Origin: JAPPHA01 sp963664045
GTDB taxonomy: Bacteria > Pseudomonadota > Alphaproteobacteria > Rhodobacterales > Rhodobacteraceae
Direction: 5' to 3'
DNA length: 64,000 bases
Assembly: GCA_963664045.2 (NCBI GenBank)
Contig: CAXXGT010000007.1
Coordinates: forward strand, 321,576 to 385,575
Part shown: positions 1-7,902 of the stretch, in pieces
How the letters are laid out: the number at the start of each line of letters is the position of its first letter
How positions within the stretch are numbered: the first letter of the stretch is position 1
The notes under the pieces: model-generated
Database searches by the model: none
What the model was told of the DNA's origin: nothing
The model's input: only the letters and a program-made list of their open reading frames with translations
Made by a program: the position numbers and the translations under genes

Positions 1-986
1 GCATGCGTCTTCGGGATCCCCAGCCGCGTCCGGTTGTACTTCGTCCGCCCGCCCGAGGAGCCGGAAACGGGCAGGCCCGTGCATCGCAGCCCTTCGAACA
101 GGACGCGACGGGTGGCGTTGACCGCGGCGGCGTCATGAAGCGGTGCCCTGGCGTCCGCGAGAACCCGCCGCAGCCGTTCGGGTTGCCCGGACAGGAAGCC
201 CTCCACCGGCCCCGCACCCTTGACCAGGTTGCAGGACGGACAGGCCAGCGTCAGGTTGGAGACCCGGTCGGACCCGCCCCGGGCCTTCGGGCGAATGTGA
301 TCAACCTGGAGCGGTGTCTCCGTTGCGTCGCAATACGCGCATCTGCGGTCCCATTTCTCCAGGAGATACTCCCGGACCTCGTCGCCGGCGAGGGTGCCCT
401 GCTGGGACTCCACGCCCTCGATGTCAGGGCTCTCCAGCGCCTGCATGTCGAAGCGCACCGTCTCGCACCGGATCCCGGTCACGGGCGCGAGCCTCCCGAA
501 ACGTTCGGTCCAGGACAGCACGTTGTCCACCCGCGACTGCAGCGACGGCGCGAGCCTGCGTCCCGGGCGCCGGTTCAGGAACCGCTTCTTCCGATAGCGC
601 AGGTTCGCCGAGCGCCGGCGTCTCCGGTAATTCGCCCGTTGCTGCATCGACTTCCGGATCCGCGCGCCCCTGTGCTCGATCTCGGCAAGGGACAGGACCT
701 CGCCGTCGTCTTTCACCAGCGCCAGGCCGGTCCTCCTCGATCCCGGATCGATCTTGAGATCCAGGGGCTGCGTCTCTCCTCCGGTCCTGTCCCGGAGCCT
801 GATGGTGAACGGATAGAGGCGGACCACGACGGCGCGCCCCTTTTTCAGAAAAATCCTCGCCCGCGCCGGATGACACGGCATCAGCGGGTCGCCCCGCCGG
901 TCGAGAACGAAAACGCGGCTTACGCCGCACTGGGAGTCGCCGGAGCTTCTCCCGTGACGCCAGCCATGGCCGGGCTCCTCTCGCAC
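1..986 (-). CDS. iscB: IscB RNA-guided nuclease, partial (C-terminus outside window)
   Basis: This is the ancestor-type family of Cas9: a nuclease guided by an omega-RNA that cuts double-stranded DNA with HNH and split RuvC domains. Visible in order on the complement strand are the N-terminal PLMP motif (GDPLMPCHPARAR), RuvC-I (KIDPGS), an arginine-rich bridge helix, RuvC-II (around IRCET) and an HNH domain with CAYC, VDHIRP and CPSC motifs. The window edge cuts the gene just before the RuvC-III motif (HALD in copy 2). The frame is open and differences from copy 2 are mostly synonymous in the parts I compared. The start is uncertain: no ATG lies near the PLMP motif, and I used the GTG equivalent to the one chosen in copy 2. 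Its upstream leader is the omega-RNA. Confidence 0.85.
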   Translation of the reverse strand, partial: MREEPGHGWRHGRSSGDSQCGVSRVFVLDRRGDPLMPCHPARARIFLKKGRAVVVRLYPFTIRLRDRTGGETQPLDLKIDPGSRRTGLALVKDDGEVLSLAEIEHRGARIRKSMQQRANYRRRRRSANLRYRKKRFLNRRPGRRLAPSLQSRVDNVLSWTERFGRLAPVTGIRCETVRFDMQALESPDIEGVESQQGTLAGDEVREYLLEKWDRRCAYCDATETPLQVDHIRPKARGGSDRVSNLTLACPSCNLVKGAGPVEGFLSGQPERLRRVLADARAPLHDAAAVNATRRVLFEGLRCTGLPVSGSSGGRTKYNRTRLGIPKTH

Positions 987-1207
987 ATCTTGCACATCCG
1001 CGTTCGGATTCGTCCCGTTTCGTCCCTGACCCGGCGTGTCTGCTGACGAACCTTCCAGGGCCTGGCGCTGAGGAAGCACGCCAGGGTGGGTCTTGAACGC
1101 ATGATGCAAGGTAGATCGGATGGAAGTCTCCTTTCTCGTGCTGGTCAGCATGGGCTTTCAGGGCTTTCGCCCTTCAAGCCCCTCCCTTCAGGGAGGGGTC
1201 GCTGACC
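1..1207 (-). mobile_element. IscB/omega-RNA element, copy 1 (truncated by window edge)
   Basis: On the complement strand this matches 13767-14973 base for base without indels: position p here corresponds to 14974-p there, with only scattered substitutions. Similarity ends at 1207/1208, which marks the element's 5' (omega-RNA) end. The flank beyond it, 1208-1310, is unrelated to the flank of copy 2. The element runs off the left edge before the last RuvC segment. No Y1 transposase (TnpA) gene is visible, so this looks like a non-autonomous IS200/IS605-type unit. Confidence 0.85.
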
Positions 1208-1223
1208 TAACCGCTGACCCGTG
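914..1223 (-). ncRNA. Predicted omega-RNA of IscB copy 1, with 16-nt guide
   Basis: The scaffold (914-1207, complement) is nearly identical to that of copy 2. Reading 5' to 3' on the complement it opens with GGTCAGC, then a CCCCTCCC...GGGAGGGG hairpin, then a GGGC-GAAA-GCCC tetraloop hairpin, then GCTGACC, which pairs perfectly with the opening GGTCAGC. Downstream are a CCGGCCATGGCCGG palindrome, a GGGAG/CTCCC hairpin and a GCGGC-GTAA-GCCGC hairpin. In the IscB family the guide is the host sequence just outside the element's 5' end, here the complement of 1208-1223. Structure is by eye; expression is not shown. Confidence 0.65.
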
Positions 1224-1250
1224 CAACGTGCCTTTTTTTGGGCGGCAGGA

Positions 1251-1276
1251 GATTAGCCCGTATACATTGGCTAATC
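1251..1276. terminator. Hairpin downstream of the thu-like operon
   Basis: A perfect 8-bp stem (GATTAGCC / GGCTAATC) encloses a 10-nt loop. A T-rich run follows it on the + strand (from about 1278), while the complement side has a run of A, so as an intrinsic terminator it would work better for + strand transcripts. It lies between the IscB element and the end of the complement-strand sugar operon. Confidence 0.4.
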
Positions 1277-1310
1277 CAGTTTTCTTTTGTGGACGAACGC
1301 TGCCACGTCC

Positions 1311-2039
1311 TCACGTGCTCAGTGGTTCGGGACGGTGCCAGTTCTCGAGGATGCGTCCGTCGGTGTGCCGCTGTCTTGCCCAGCGTATGCCGTTGGCGAT
1401 GACGCGGCGGACGTGCTCGTTGTAATAGATCGGGAAGGTCTCGTGGCCGGGACCGAAATAAAAGACGCGGCCGCGGCCGCGTTTGAACGTGCAGCCACTG
1501 CGGAACACCTCGCCGCCGCTGAACCACGACAGGAACAACAATTCGTCGGGCTCGGGAATGTCGAAAGGCTCGCCATACATTTCCGACTGCGGCACTTCGA
1601 AATAAGGCGGCAGGCCTTCGGCGATGGGGTGCGATGGGGTGACGACCCAGACACGCTCCAGATTGCCATCGGGAAGCTCGCGCCAAGACAGGTTGCAATT
1701 GGTTCCCATCAGGCGCTTGAATAGCTTGGAATGGTGGCCGGAGTGGAGCACGACCAGTCCCATGCCGGCGAGAACGCGCTGCTGTATGCGGTCGATCAGC
1801 CCGTCACCGACTTCGTCATGGGCGATGTGACCCCACCACAATAGCACGTCCGTGGCATCGAGCACCTCGGCGGGAAGGCCTTGGTCGGCATCGTCGAGGC
1901 CGGCTCTGCGCAACTCGAAGCCTTCTCCTTCCAGCCCTTCCGCGACAGCGCCGTCGATGCCGCCCGGATAGATGGCGGTCACCTCCGGATGGAGCTTCTC
2001 GAGGCGGCCTTCGTTCCATATGGTTACGCGAATGGTCAT
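1311..2039 (-). CDS. thuA: ThuA-like domain protein
   Basis: A 242-residue protein with the ThuA fold, related to class I glutamine amidotransferases (Rossmann-like, normally without the catalytic Cys). Recognisable blocks are TIWNEG near the start, DVLLWWGHIAHDEV, GMGLVVLHSGHHSKLFKRLMG, EMYGEPFDIPEPDE and GRGRVFYFGPGHE near the C-terminus. In Sinorhizobium the thu genes serve uptake and catabolism of trehalose, sucrose and maltitol, with ThuA acting in 3-keto-disaccharide metabolism together with the dehydrogenase ThuB. Here it is the last gene of a complement-strand operon, 10 bp after the ATPase gene, with a ThuB-like dehydrogenase divergent at 6581. The family call is firm; the substrate is inferred from the operon. 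Confidence 0.8.
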   Translation of the reverse strand: MTIRVTIWNEGRLEKLHPEVTAIYPGGIDGAVAEGLEGEGFELRRAGLDDADQGLPAEVLDATDVLLWWGHIAHDEVGDGLIDRIQQRVLAGMGLVVLHSGHHSKLFKRLMGTNCNLSWRELPDGNLERVWVVTPSHPIAEGLPPYFEVPQSEMYGEPFDIPEPDELLFLSWFSGGEVFRSGCTFKRGRGRVFYFGPGHETFPIYYNEHVRRVIANGIRWARQRHTDGRILENWHRPEPLST

Positions 2040-2049
2040 ATGTGAATTC

Positions 2050-3129
2050 CTAGCTGTGTTGGATGGCTGAACCGGTGTTGTCGAACAGGTGACAGGCGCT
2101 TTCCACGACGCCGAGGTGCACCATCTCGCCGACCCGCGCGGTGATGTCGCCGTCGAGCCGGGCGACGATCGGCTCGGATGGCTGACCGAGCGTCAGATAG
2201 GTTTCGACGCCGAGCCGCTCCACCACCGAGACCTCGGCGGCGATGGCGTCCGCCTGCTCGCTGAGCCTGAGATGTTCGGGCCTTATGCCGATCTGGATCC
2301 GGTCGCCGTCGGCGGCGGACAGATTGTCCGGCAGGGACAGCACCCAGCCGTTGTCGGCATGCGCCCGGACCGGCGCGCCGTTCGAGCGGCTGACCGTGGC
2401 CGGCAGCAGGTTCATGCGCGGCGAACCGATGAAGGTGCCGACGAAGGTGTTGGCCGGGTTCTTGTAAAGATCGATGGGGGCTGCGGACTGTGCCACCTCG
2501 CCGTCCTTGAGAACGACGATCTTGTCGGCCATGGTCATTGCTTCGACCTGGTCGTGGGTAACGTAGATCACTGTTGCCGACAACTCCTGATGGAGCCGCT
2601 GCAGCTCGGCGCGCATCTGCACGCGCAGCGAGGCGTCGAGATTGCTGAGCGGCTCGTCAAAAAGGATGACGGAGGGCTTCTTGATGATCGCCCGTCCGAT
2701 GGCGACGCGCTGGCGCTGGCCGCCGGAAAGAGCCGCGGGCCGGCGCTCCAGCAGTTCGGAAAGCTGCAGTTTCTCGGCGACCTCATCGACCTCGCGGCGG
2801 ATCGTTTCCTTCGGGACCTTCTTCAGATCGAGTGAAAAGCCGATGTTCTGCGCCACCGTCATGTGCGGATAGAGCGCATAGGACTGGAAGACCATGGCGA
2901 TGCCGCGCTTGTCGGGCGCAATCTCGTTCATGCGCTTGCCGTCAAGGAGAAAATCACCCTCGTTGATCGATTCAAGCCCGGCGATGAGGCGCAGCAGCGT
3001 CGATTTTCCGCAGCCGCTCGGACCCACGAAAACGGCGAATTCCCCGTCGTCGATGTGAATGTCGACGCCCTTGATAACATCGACGGTGCCGAAGGATTTG
3101 CGAATGTTCTTGAGTTCAATGCTTGCCAT
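2050..3129 (-). CDS. thuK: Sugar ABC transporter ATP-binding protein (MalK/UgpC/ThuK type)
   Basis: A 359-residue ATPase of the CUT1 sugar-importer class. It has Walker A GPSGCGKST, signature LSGGQRQRVAIGRAI, Walker B VILFDEPLSNLD and the H-loop ATVIYVTHDQVEAMT. A C-terminal TOBE/OB extension of about 110 residues is typical of MalK proteins and is where transporter regulation occurs in that family. It lies 21 bp after the permease gene 3151-4065 and would energise that permease pair from the cytoplasmic side. Length and motifs are normal. Confidence 0.92.
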   Translation of the reverse strand: MASIELKNIRKSFGTVDVIKGVDIHIDDGEFAVFVGPSGCGKSTLLRLIAGLESINEGDFLLDGKRMNEIAPDKRGIAMVFQSYALYPHMTVAQNIGFSLDLKKVPKETIRREVDEVAEKLQLSELLERRPAALSGGQRQRVAIGRAIIKKPSVILFDEPLSNLDASLRVQMRAELQRLHQELSATVIYVTHDQVEAMTMADKIVVLKDGEVAQSAAPIDLYKNPANTFVGTFIGSPRMNLLPATVSRSNGAPVRAHADNGWVLSLPDNLSAADGDRIQIGIRPEHLRLSEQADAIAAEVSVVERLGVETYLTLGQPSEPIVARLDGDITARVGEMVHLGVVESACHLFDNTGSAIQHS

Positions 3130-3150
3130 TGGGCAATCCTTCCATGTCCA

Positions 3151-4065
3151 TCAGCCCTTGACCCCGCCGCTAAAGGTCTGGACGAGAAAACGTCTTGCAA
3201 ATCCGAATGCGATGACTGCGGGCAGGGTATAGATAACGGCAAGCGCGGTCATGAAACCGTAGTCGAGCTGGTTGACCCGCATGTAGGCGCGGAAGAGGCC
3301 GAGCGGCAGCGTCTGAAGTTCCGACGAAGAGAGGAAAATCAGCGGCATGAGGAAGTCACCCCAGGCGGTGATGAAGGCAAAGAGACCGGCCGCGCCGAGG
3401 CCGGGAAGCGCCAGCGGAATGAGCACCCGGCGAATGCGTTGCATCAGCGTGGCGCCATCCATCAGCGCGGCTTCCTCGTAGTCGCGGGGGATGGTGTCGA
3501 AAAAGGTCTTCATGATCCAAAGGGCAAGCGGCAACTGCGTTGCCGCCAGGACCAGGATGATGCCGAGATAACCGTTGACGAAACCGAATATGTGCATTGT
3601 CGGGCGAACGAGGTCCGACGGCACGGTGGCGCGCACGACGGTGTCGACAGCGGCGTTGGCCGTCAGCAGAACCTTGTAGAGAGGCACGATCAGCGCGGTC
3701 GGCGGCACGACGCGGATGAGAATGATCGTATAGAGGAAAGGCCGGCGCCACCATCCGGTGCTGCGCGACAGGGCGTATCCGCCGAGCCCGCCGAGAACGA
3801 CCACGACGAGCGTTGCCGTGCCAACGATGATGAGCGAGTTGACGATCCAAAGCAGTCCGTCGTGTACGGTGAAGATGTCGATATAGTTGTTCAGTGTCCA
3901 TTCGTCCGGCCAGGCCAGGAATTGTCCCGGTTCGGCGTCGAGAGAGGCGACGAACACCCATACAAAGGGAATGACGCAATAGAGGCTGATGAGCGTCAGG
4001 ATGCCGTAGGCAGCCATGTCTGCCGGTTTGACCGGGGTGCCGTTTGGGCGTACGGCAATCGACAT
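3151..4065 (-). CDS. thuG: Sugar ABC transporter permease (ThuG/MalG type)
   Basis: A 304-residue inner-membrane permease of the CUT1 class. An N-terminal membrane segment (YGILTLISLYCVIPFVWVF) is followed by the typical periplasmic loop and further helices. The EAA loop that docks on the ATPase is visible as EEAALMDGATLMQRI, and the C-terminus is FARRFLVQTFSGGVKG. I chose the ATG at 4065 (MSIAVRPNG); the reading frame continues upstream, but that part overlaps the preceding permease gene and lacks membrane features. The gene starts 2 bp after the stop of 4068-4955, so the two are translationally close. Confidence 0.9.
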   Translation of the reverse strand: MSIAVRPNGTPVKPADMAAYGILTLISLYCVIPFVWVFVASLDAEPGQFLAWPDEWTLNNYIDIFTVHDGLLWIVNSLIIVGTATLVVVVLGGLGGYALSRSTGWWRRPFLYTIILIRVVPPTALIVPLYKVLLTANAAVDTVVRATVPSDLVRPTMHIFGFVNGYLGIILVLAATQLPLALWIMKTFFDTIPRDYEEAALMDGATLMQRIRRVLIPLALPGLGAAGLFAFITAWGDFLMPLIFLSSSELQTLPLGLFRAYMRVNQLDYGFMTALAVIYTLPAVIAFGFARRFLVQTFSGGVKG

Positions 4066-4067
4066 GG

Positions 4068-4955
4068 TTACACCTGCACTTTCAGAACGCGGACATAGGC
4101 GATCCCGATGATCGCCGAGATGACCAGCATGACGACGGCGACGGCCGAGCCGAAGCCGAGCTGGTAGGCGGTAAAGGACTGATTGAAAATATAGATTCCG
4201 ATGATCTCCGTAGCGCCGCCGGGACCACCGCGGGTCAACGCATAAACGAGGCCGAACAGCGCAATCGTCGTCACGGTGGACACCAGCATGTAGAGGAAGA
4301 TGGTCGGCATCAGCAGCGGTAACGTCAGCCTGAAGAAGACCTGGCGGGGCGTTGCACCGTCCATGCGGGCCGCCTCGTAAAGCTCGCTCGAGATGGAGCT
4401 GATCCCTGATGTCAGAAGGATCATGGCAAAGGCAATGCCGCGCCATGTGTTGACGACGATGATCATGGTCAGCGGGAAGGTCGATAGCCAGTTTTGCGGC
4501 GGCACACCGAACAAGGCGACGATCTTGTTGAGCGTCGCATGTTCGCCGCCGGCGAGCATACCGACCCACATGAAGCCGGCAACCACTTCCGGCACGGCGT
4601 TCGGCATCAGGATGATGGCGTTGATCACCGGCCGCAGCTTCAGCGGGCGCCGCAAAAGGACTGCGGATATGAGCCCCAGGACGAACTGGCCGATGACGGC
4701 GGAGCCGAGCACGAACCAGAAGGTCACGAAAAGCGAATTCCAGAAACCGCTGTCGGTGAACAGGCGCACGTAATTGCGGGTGCCCACGAAGCGTGGGTTG
4801 AGGGCGCTGGGGCCGGACAGTGCCTCGTTGGTGAGGCTCAGATAGATCGAATAGAAGGCCGGGTAAATCACGAAGGCGCCGAGAAGCAGAACCGACGGAA
4901 CCAGGAGCAGCTTGAGGCGCCAGGCTGCGTGTTCCTCATAACTTGCAAGGGTCAT
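4068..4955 (-). CDS. thuF: Sugar ABC transporter permease (ThuF/MalF type)
   Basis: A 295-residue inner-membrane permease, the partner of 3151-4065. It starts MTLASYEEHAAWRLKLLLVPSVLLLG, has about six membrane segments, and carries the EAA loop YEAARMDGATPRQVFFRL near residue 210. It follows the solute-binding-protein gene after a 103-bp spacer that contains a strong hairpin (4993-5019). Together with the other permease, the ATPase and the binding protein it makes a complete CUT1 importer. Confidence 0.9.
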   Translation of the reverse strand: MTLASYEEHAAWRLKLLLVPSVLLLGAFVIYPAFYSIYLSLTNEALSGPSALNPRFVGTRNYVRLFTDSGFWNSLFVTFWFVLGSAVIGQFVLGLISAVLLRRPLKLRPVINAIILMPNAVPEVVAGFMWVGMLAGGEHATLNKIVALFGVPPQNWLSTFPLTMIIVVNTWRGIAFAMILLTSGISSISSELYEAARMDGATPRQVFFRLTLPLLMPTIFLYMLVSTVTTIALFGLVYALTRGGPGGATEIIGIYIFNQSFTAYQLGFGSAVAVVMLVISAIIGIAYVRVLKVQV

Positions 4956-4992
4956 CTGTGGTGTCGGTCCGGCCGTCGTTTGCCCGGCGGGT

Positions 4993-5019
4993 GGCGAAGC
5001 CGCGCGGGGCGGCTTCGCC
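4993..5019 (-). terminator. Hairpin between binding-protein and permease genes
   Basis: A perfect 11-bp stem (GGCGAAGCCGC / GCGGCTTCGCC) with a 5-nt loop lies just after the binding-protein stop. There is no T run. Such hairpins commonly protect or partly terminate the upstream message so that more binding protein than permease is made; that role is inferred. Confidence 0.5.
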
Positions 5020-5058
5020 TTATGGGTGCCTTGAGTTGGAGAATACCACCGCGGTTAA

Positions 5059-6354
5059 CTATTTGACCACATCGTCGCCGAGCAGGTTGCGGCTGTATTC
5101 CACAAGAATCTCCTGCGCTCCGGCAGCGTCGGTTTCCTTGCGCAGCAGCGCTTCTGTGGCGCGGGCAACGCCCTCGGAGACGACCGAGAATCCCGTCGCA
5201 GTCTTCAGGAACACGCCGTCATCCACATTGGCGTGAATGGGAACGAGTGCCTTCAGCTTCTGGAAATCGGGAGCCTGCGCCGCGTCCCTGCGGCCCGGAA
5301 TATTGCCCATCCGCTCGGCATAACCGACGGTCGCGTCCACCGAGCCGAGTTCCAGCAGCACCTTCTTGGCCAGTTCCGGATTTGCGGCCTTGGCATTGAC
5401 GCCCCAGGGGCTGTCGATGTCGACGAGGACATACTGGCCGTCGTTCTGGCCGGGCACGGCCCAGGTGCCGACGGCGTCGATAACGTCGGGAATCGGGTTG
5501 CGGGACTCGGGGCCCCAGTCATAGATGTAGCACCAAGTGCCGCAGGTAGTGGCAACAAGCTCGCCAGCAGGGAACATCTCGTATTTCGGGATGATCCACG
5601 GCTCCGGACCAAGCAGCGGGTCGATGGGCATCAGGTCGTTGTCGATCAGCTCGGCATAGAAGCCGAAGACGTCCTTGATGCCGGGACCGGTCAGGTTGAG
5701 CGTGCCGTCGTCATTGGCGATCTGCGGTGTGGCGCTGCCCATGATGAGATAGGTGAAGCCTTCTCCGAAGGCACCGCCGCCCCAGGTTATGCCGGCTGGA
5801 AACATCAGGCCGTAAGCGCCGGTCTTTTCCTTGATCTCCTTGGCGCGGTCCATCAGTTCCTGCCAGTTTTTCGGCTGTTCCGTGGAGATGCCGGCCTCTT
5901 CGAGAATGTCACGGCGGAAGTAGATCTGCTGCACGTTCAGCATCGACGGCAATACGAAGATTTCGCCGTCGCCGGTGGTCACCAGCGCCTTGGCGACATC
6001 GAACAGGTGTTCATAGCCGTCCCAGTTCTTCAGCGCTTCGCCGACCGGTGCGAGATATCCGGCCGCGACCATGTCGGCCACATCCTGACCGCGCGGGGCG
6101 GTAAACAGATCGGGTGCGTTGCCAGCGCGCAGCTCTGTCAGGATTTTTGTCAGGTAGTCCTTTTCCGGCGCCGGATATTCAACCACTTCGATCGTAACGC
6201 CGTGTTTCTCCTCGATGGCCGGCACGACCGCCATCAGGGCATCTATGCGCGCCTGCCGGTGTTCGGCGATCCGTATGGTCTCGGCCGACGCGAGGCCCGT
6301 GAGTGTCATGAGGCCAGCGATGCAGGCGCCGACCAATGATAGTCTTTGGAACAT
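5059..6354 (-). CDS. thuE: Extracellular solute-binding protein, family 1 (ThuE-like)
   Basis: A 431-residue periplasmic binding protein for a sugar ABC importer. The signal peptide MFQRLSLVGACIAGLMTLTG ends near LASAE. The mature part shows family-1 features: EKHGVTIEVVEYPAPEKDYL, LRAGNAPDLFTAPRGQ, and GELVATTCGTWCYIYDWG near residue 270. I chose ATG 6354 because GGAGGAG lies a few bases upstream; an ATG 33 bp further upstream lacks that fit. It is first in the complement-strand operon (binding protein, two permeases, ATPase, ThuA). The exact sugar cannot be read from the sequence. Confidence 0.88.
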   Translation of the reverse strand: MFQRLSLVGACIAGLMTLTGLASAETIRIAEHRQARIDALMAVVPAIEEKHGVTIEVVEYPAPEKDYLTKILTELRAGNAPDLFTAPRGQDVADMVAAGYLAPVGEALKNWDGYEHLFDVAKALVTTGDGEIFVLPSMLNVQQIYFRRDILEEAGISTEQPKNWQELMDRAKEIKEKTGAYGLMFPAGITWGGGAFGEGFTYLIMGSATPQIANDDGTLNLTGPGIKDVFGFYAELIDNDLMPIDPLLGPEPWIIPKYEMFPAGELVATTCGTWCYIYDWGPESRNPIPDVIDAVGTWAVPGQNDGQYVLVDIDSPWGVNAKAANPELAKKVLLELGSVDATVGYAERMGNIPGRRDAAQAPDFQKLKALVPIHANVDDGVFLKTATGFSVVSEGVARATEALLRKETDAAGAQEILVEYSRNLLGDDVVK

Positions 6355-6387
6355 TATCTCCTCCCAGCCAAGCTCGTTATCGAGCAA

Positions 6388-6423
6388 TTGACGTCACATC
6401 TTCAGTTGACGTCATATCTTCAG
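6388..6423. repeat. Two tandem 18-bp repeats with TGACGTCA core
   Basis: Units 6388-6405 (TTGACGTCACATCTTCAG) and 6406-6423 (TTGACGTCATATCTTCAG) differ at one base. Each contains the palindrome TGACGTCA. They sit in the divergent control region 33 bp upstream of the binding-protein start, so paired regulator sites are possible. Confidence 0.7.
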
Positions 6424-6541
6424 TGCGCTATTGATTGTACACGTATTCACAAAACACGCAATATGGAAGATTTTGATTTTAATTAAAACAAAATATGCTT
6501 TAAAAACAATCCAATAAATCAGAACATGAAATTTATGTCTG

Positions 6542-6555
6542 TGTAAACGTCTACA
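6542..6555. promoter_or_regulatory. Candidate LacI-family operator
   Basis: TGTAAACGTCTACA is one base away from the perfect palindrome TGTAAACGTTTACA, a pattern typical of LacI/GalR-family sites. It lies 26 bp before the start of the dehydrogenase gene at 6581, in an AT-rich divergent intergenic region. No LacI-family gene is in the window, so the regulator would be encoded elsewhere. Confidence 0.4.
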
Positions 6556-6580
6556 TTTTTCTGGTTGAGGTGAGCCCACT

Positions 6581-7588
6581 ATGTCGCGAAAACTACGTTT
6601 GGCCGTTGTCGGAACCGGTCAGAAAGCAGTCGAATATGCAAGGAGCTGGCTACAGATGCCCAACGTTTCGATTGTCGCTGCCGCCGATACCAGTGCCGAA
6701 GCGCGGAACCGCTTTGCCGGTCTGTGCGAGGAGGGCGGCTTCACGGTGCCGGAACTGTTCGACAACGTCCATGCGCTTGTGCGCGCCTGCCGCGATGAAA
6801 CAGATGCTGTCTACCTTTCCACCCCGCACGTCTTCCATGCCGAGGGCGCCATGGCGGTGGTCGAGGCAGGGCTCGACCTGCTGCTGGAAAAACCCATGGT
6901 GACAACCGTCGCGGAGGCCGAAGCGCTCGTTGCCGCATGCCGCAAAAGGGGCGTGACGGTCGTTGTCGCCTATCAGGGCGGTCTTTCGCCGCTCGTTCAT
7001 GACATCAGCCGGCGCGCGGCGACGGGCGAGTTCGGCGAACTTGTCTCTGTTTCCGGCAACATCTGGGAGAACTGGGCCAGGCAGTACAGCGGGCAGTGGA
7101 AGCAGAAACCGGAGATTTCAGGCGGCGGATTCATGTTCGACACCGGCGCCCACATGATGAATACGGTGTGTGCGCTGGTCGGATCCGACTTTGTCCGCGT
7201 GTCGGCCTATATGAACAATCGCGGCCACCAGGTGGACATTGCAAGCGTCGTGGCGGCGCGGTTGCGCGACGGCCCTCTTGTTACGCTGAATGCCGTCGGC
7301 GATACGCCGTCGCGATGCGCCTCGCATATCTGCCTCTTTTTTACCGAAGCCACGGTGCGCATCGATGCCTGGGGCCAGTGGCGGGAGATCGTCTCGCCGC
7401 AGGGGGCGGTCGAGCGCGAGGAAATGGAGATCGTCGACAACCCGCTGCTCACATTCATGGCCATTCGCGACGACCGAATGCAGAACCATTCACCGGTGGA
7501 GCACGGACTGCGGGTGGCCAGACTTTGGGACGCCATAAAGGCCTCGGCGGCCAATGACGGCGAAGCCGTCTCGGTGACCGCGTCCTGA
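6581..7588 (+). CDS. thuB: Gfo/Idh/MocA family NAD(P)-dependent oxidoreductase (ThuB-like)
   Basis: A 335-residue dehydrogenase. The N-terminal Rossmann fold is LRLAVVGTGQKAVEYARSWL, the family EKP motif is LLLEKPMVTTVAEAEALV (about residues 103-120), and the substrate-domain motif GGGFMFDTGAHMMN contains the conserved D...H pair. It is divergent from the sugar importer operon and shares its control region. In the thu system of rhizobia the ThuB dehydrogenase makes 3-keto sugars, so a role in oxidising the imported sugar is likely; many other polyol or inositol substrates are possible for this family. Confidence 0.82.
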   Translation: MSRKLRLAVVGTGQKAVEYARSWLQMPNVSIVAAADTSAEARNRFAGLCEEGGFTVPELFDNVHALVRACRDETDAVYLSTPHVFHAEGAMAVVEAGLDLLLEKPMVTTVAEAEALVAACRKRGVTVVVAYQGGLSPLVHDISRRAATGEFGELVSVSGNIWENWARQYSGQWKQKPEISGGGFMFDTGAHMMNTVCALVGSDFVRVSAYMNNRGHQVDIASVVAARLRDGPLVTLNAVGDTPSRCASHICLFFTEATVRIDAWGQWREIVSPQGAVEREEMEIVDNPLLTFMAIRDDRMQNHSPVEHGLRVARLWDAIKASAANDGEAVSVTAS

Positions 7589-7902
7589 TAGCAGGCGGGT
7601 GTCAATTCAAGCCAGAAATCCGGGTGTGGAGCGGCGTGGAAAATTGACCACCCTTCCGGTAGCGAATCGGAGAGTCTCGCGACCGTTTTGGCGGTCTGCG
7701 GGAGAATCGGAGGACACTAGTGGTGCCGGAAAACGTGGATCGATAACGACGGCACGATCCCCGGGGACAGCTTTCCGATTCCGTGGGGAAAGGTCGGCGA
7801 CATTCCTCAAATGATTCTAGACGTATCGACGGGCACCGATGGGCGGCGCCAGTCGATGTGGGCGGCGGCCCGCCCGGCCGCTGACCGGGCGGGACCGGCG
7901 GA
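7589..7902. other. Intergenic region with possible IS21-like end remnant
   Basis: No convincing gene. Near 7600-7665 an inverted pair (GTCAATTC... and ...AATTGACC) flanked by CCAGAAATCCGGGTGTGG resembles the multi-repeat ends of IS21-family elements. No istA or istB coding sequence remains, so this is weak. Confidence 0.3.

Noticed and set aside
3..1046. 347-codon open frame on + antisense to iscB, repeated at 13928-14971 on the complement
   Set aside because: It exists in both copies only because the iscB copies are nearly identical; it has no domain and consists of Arg/Pro-rich GC-driven sequence.
2863..4098. 411-codon + strand frame
   Set aside because: Antisense to the clear permease gene; charged low-complexity composition typical of a shadow frame.
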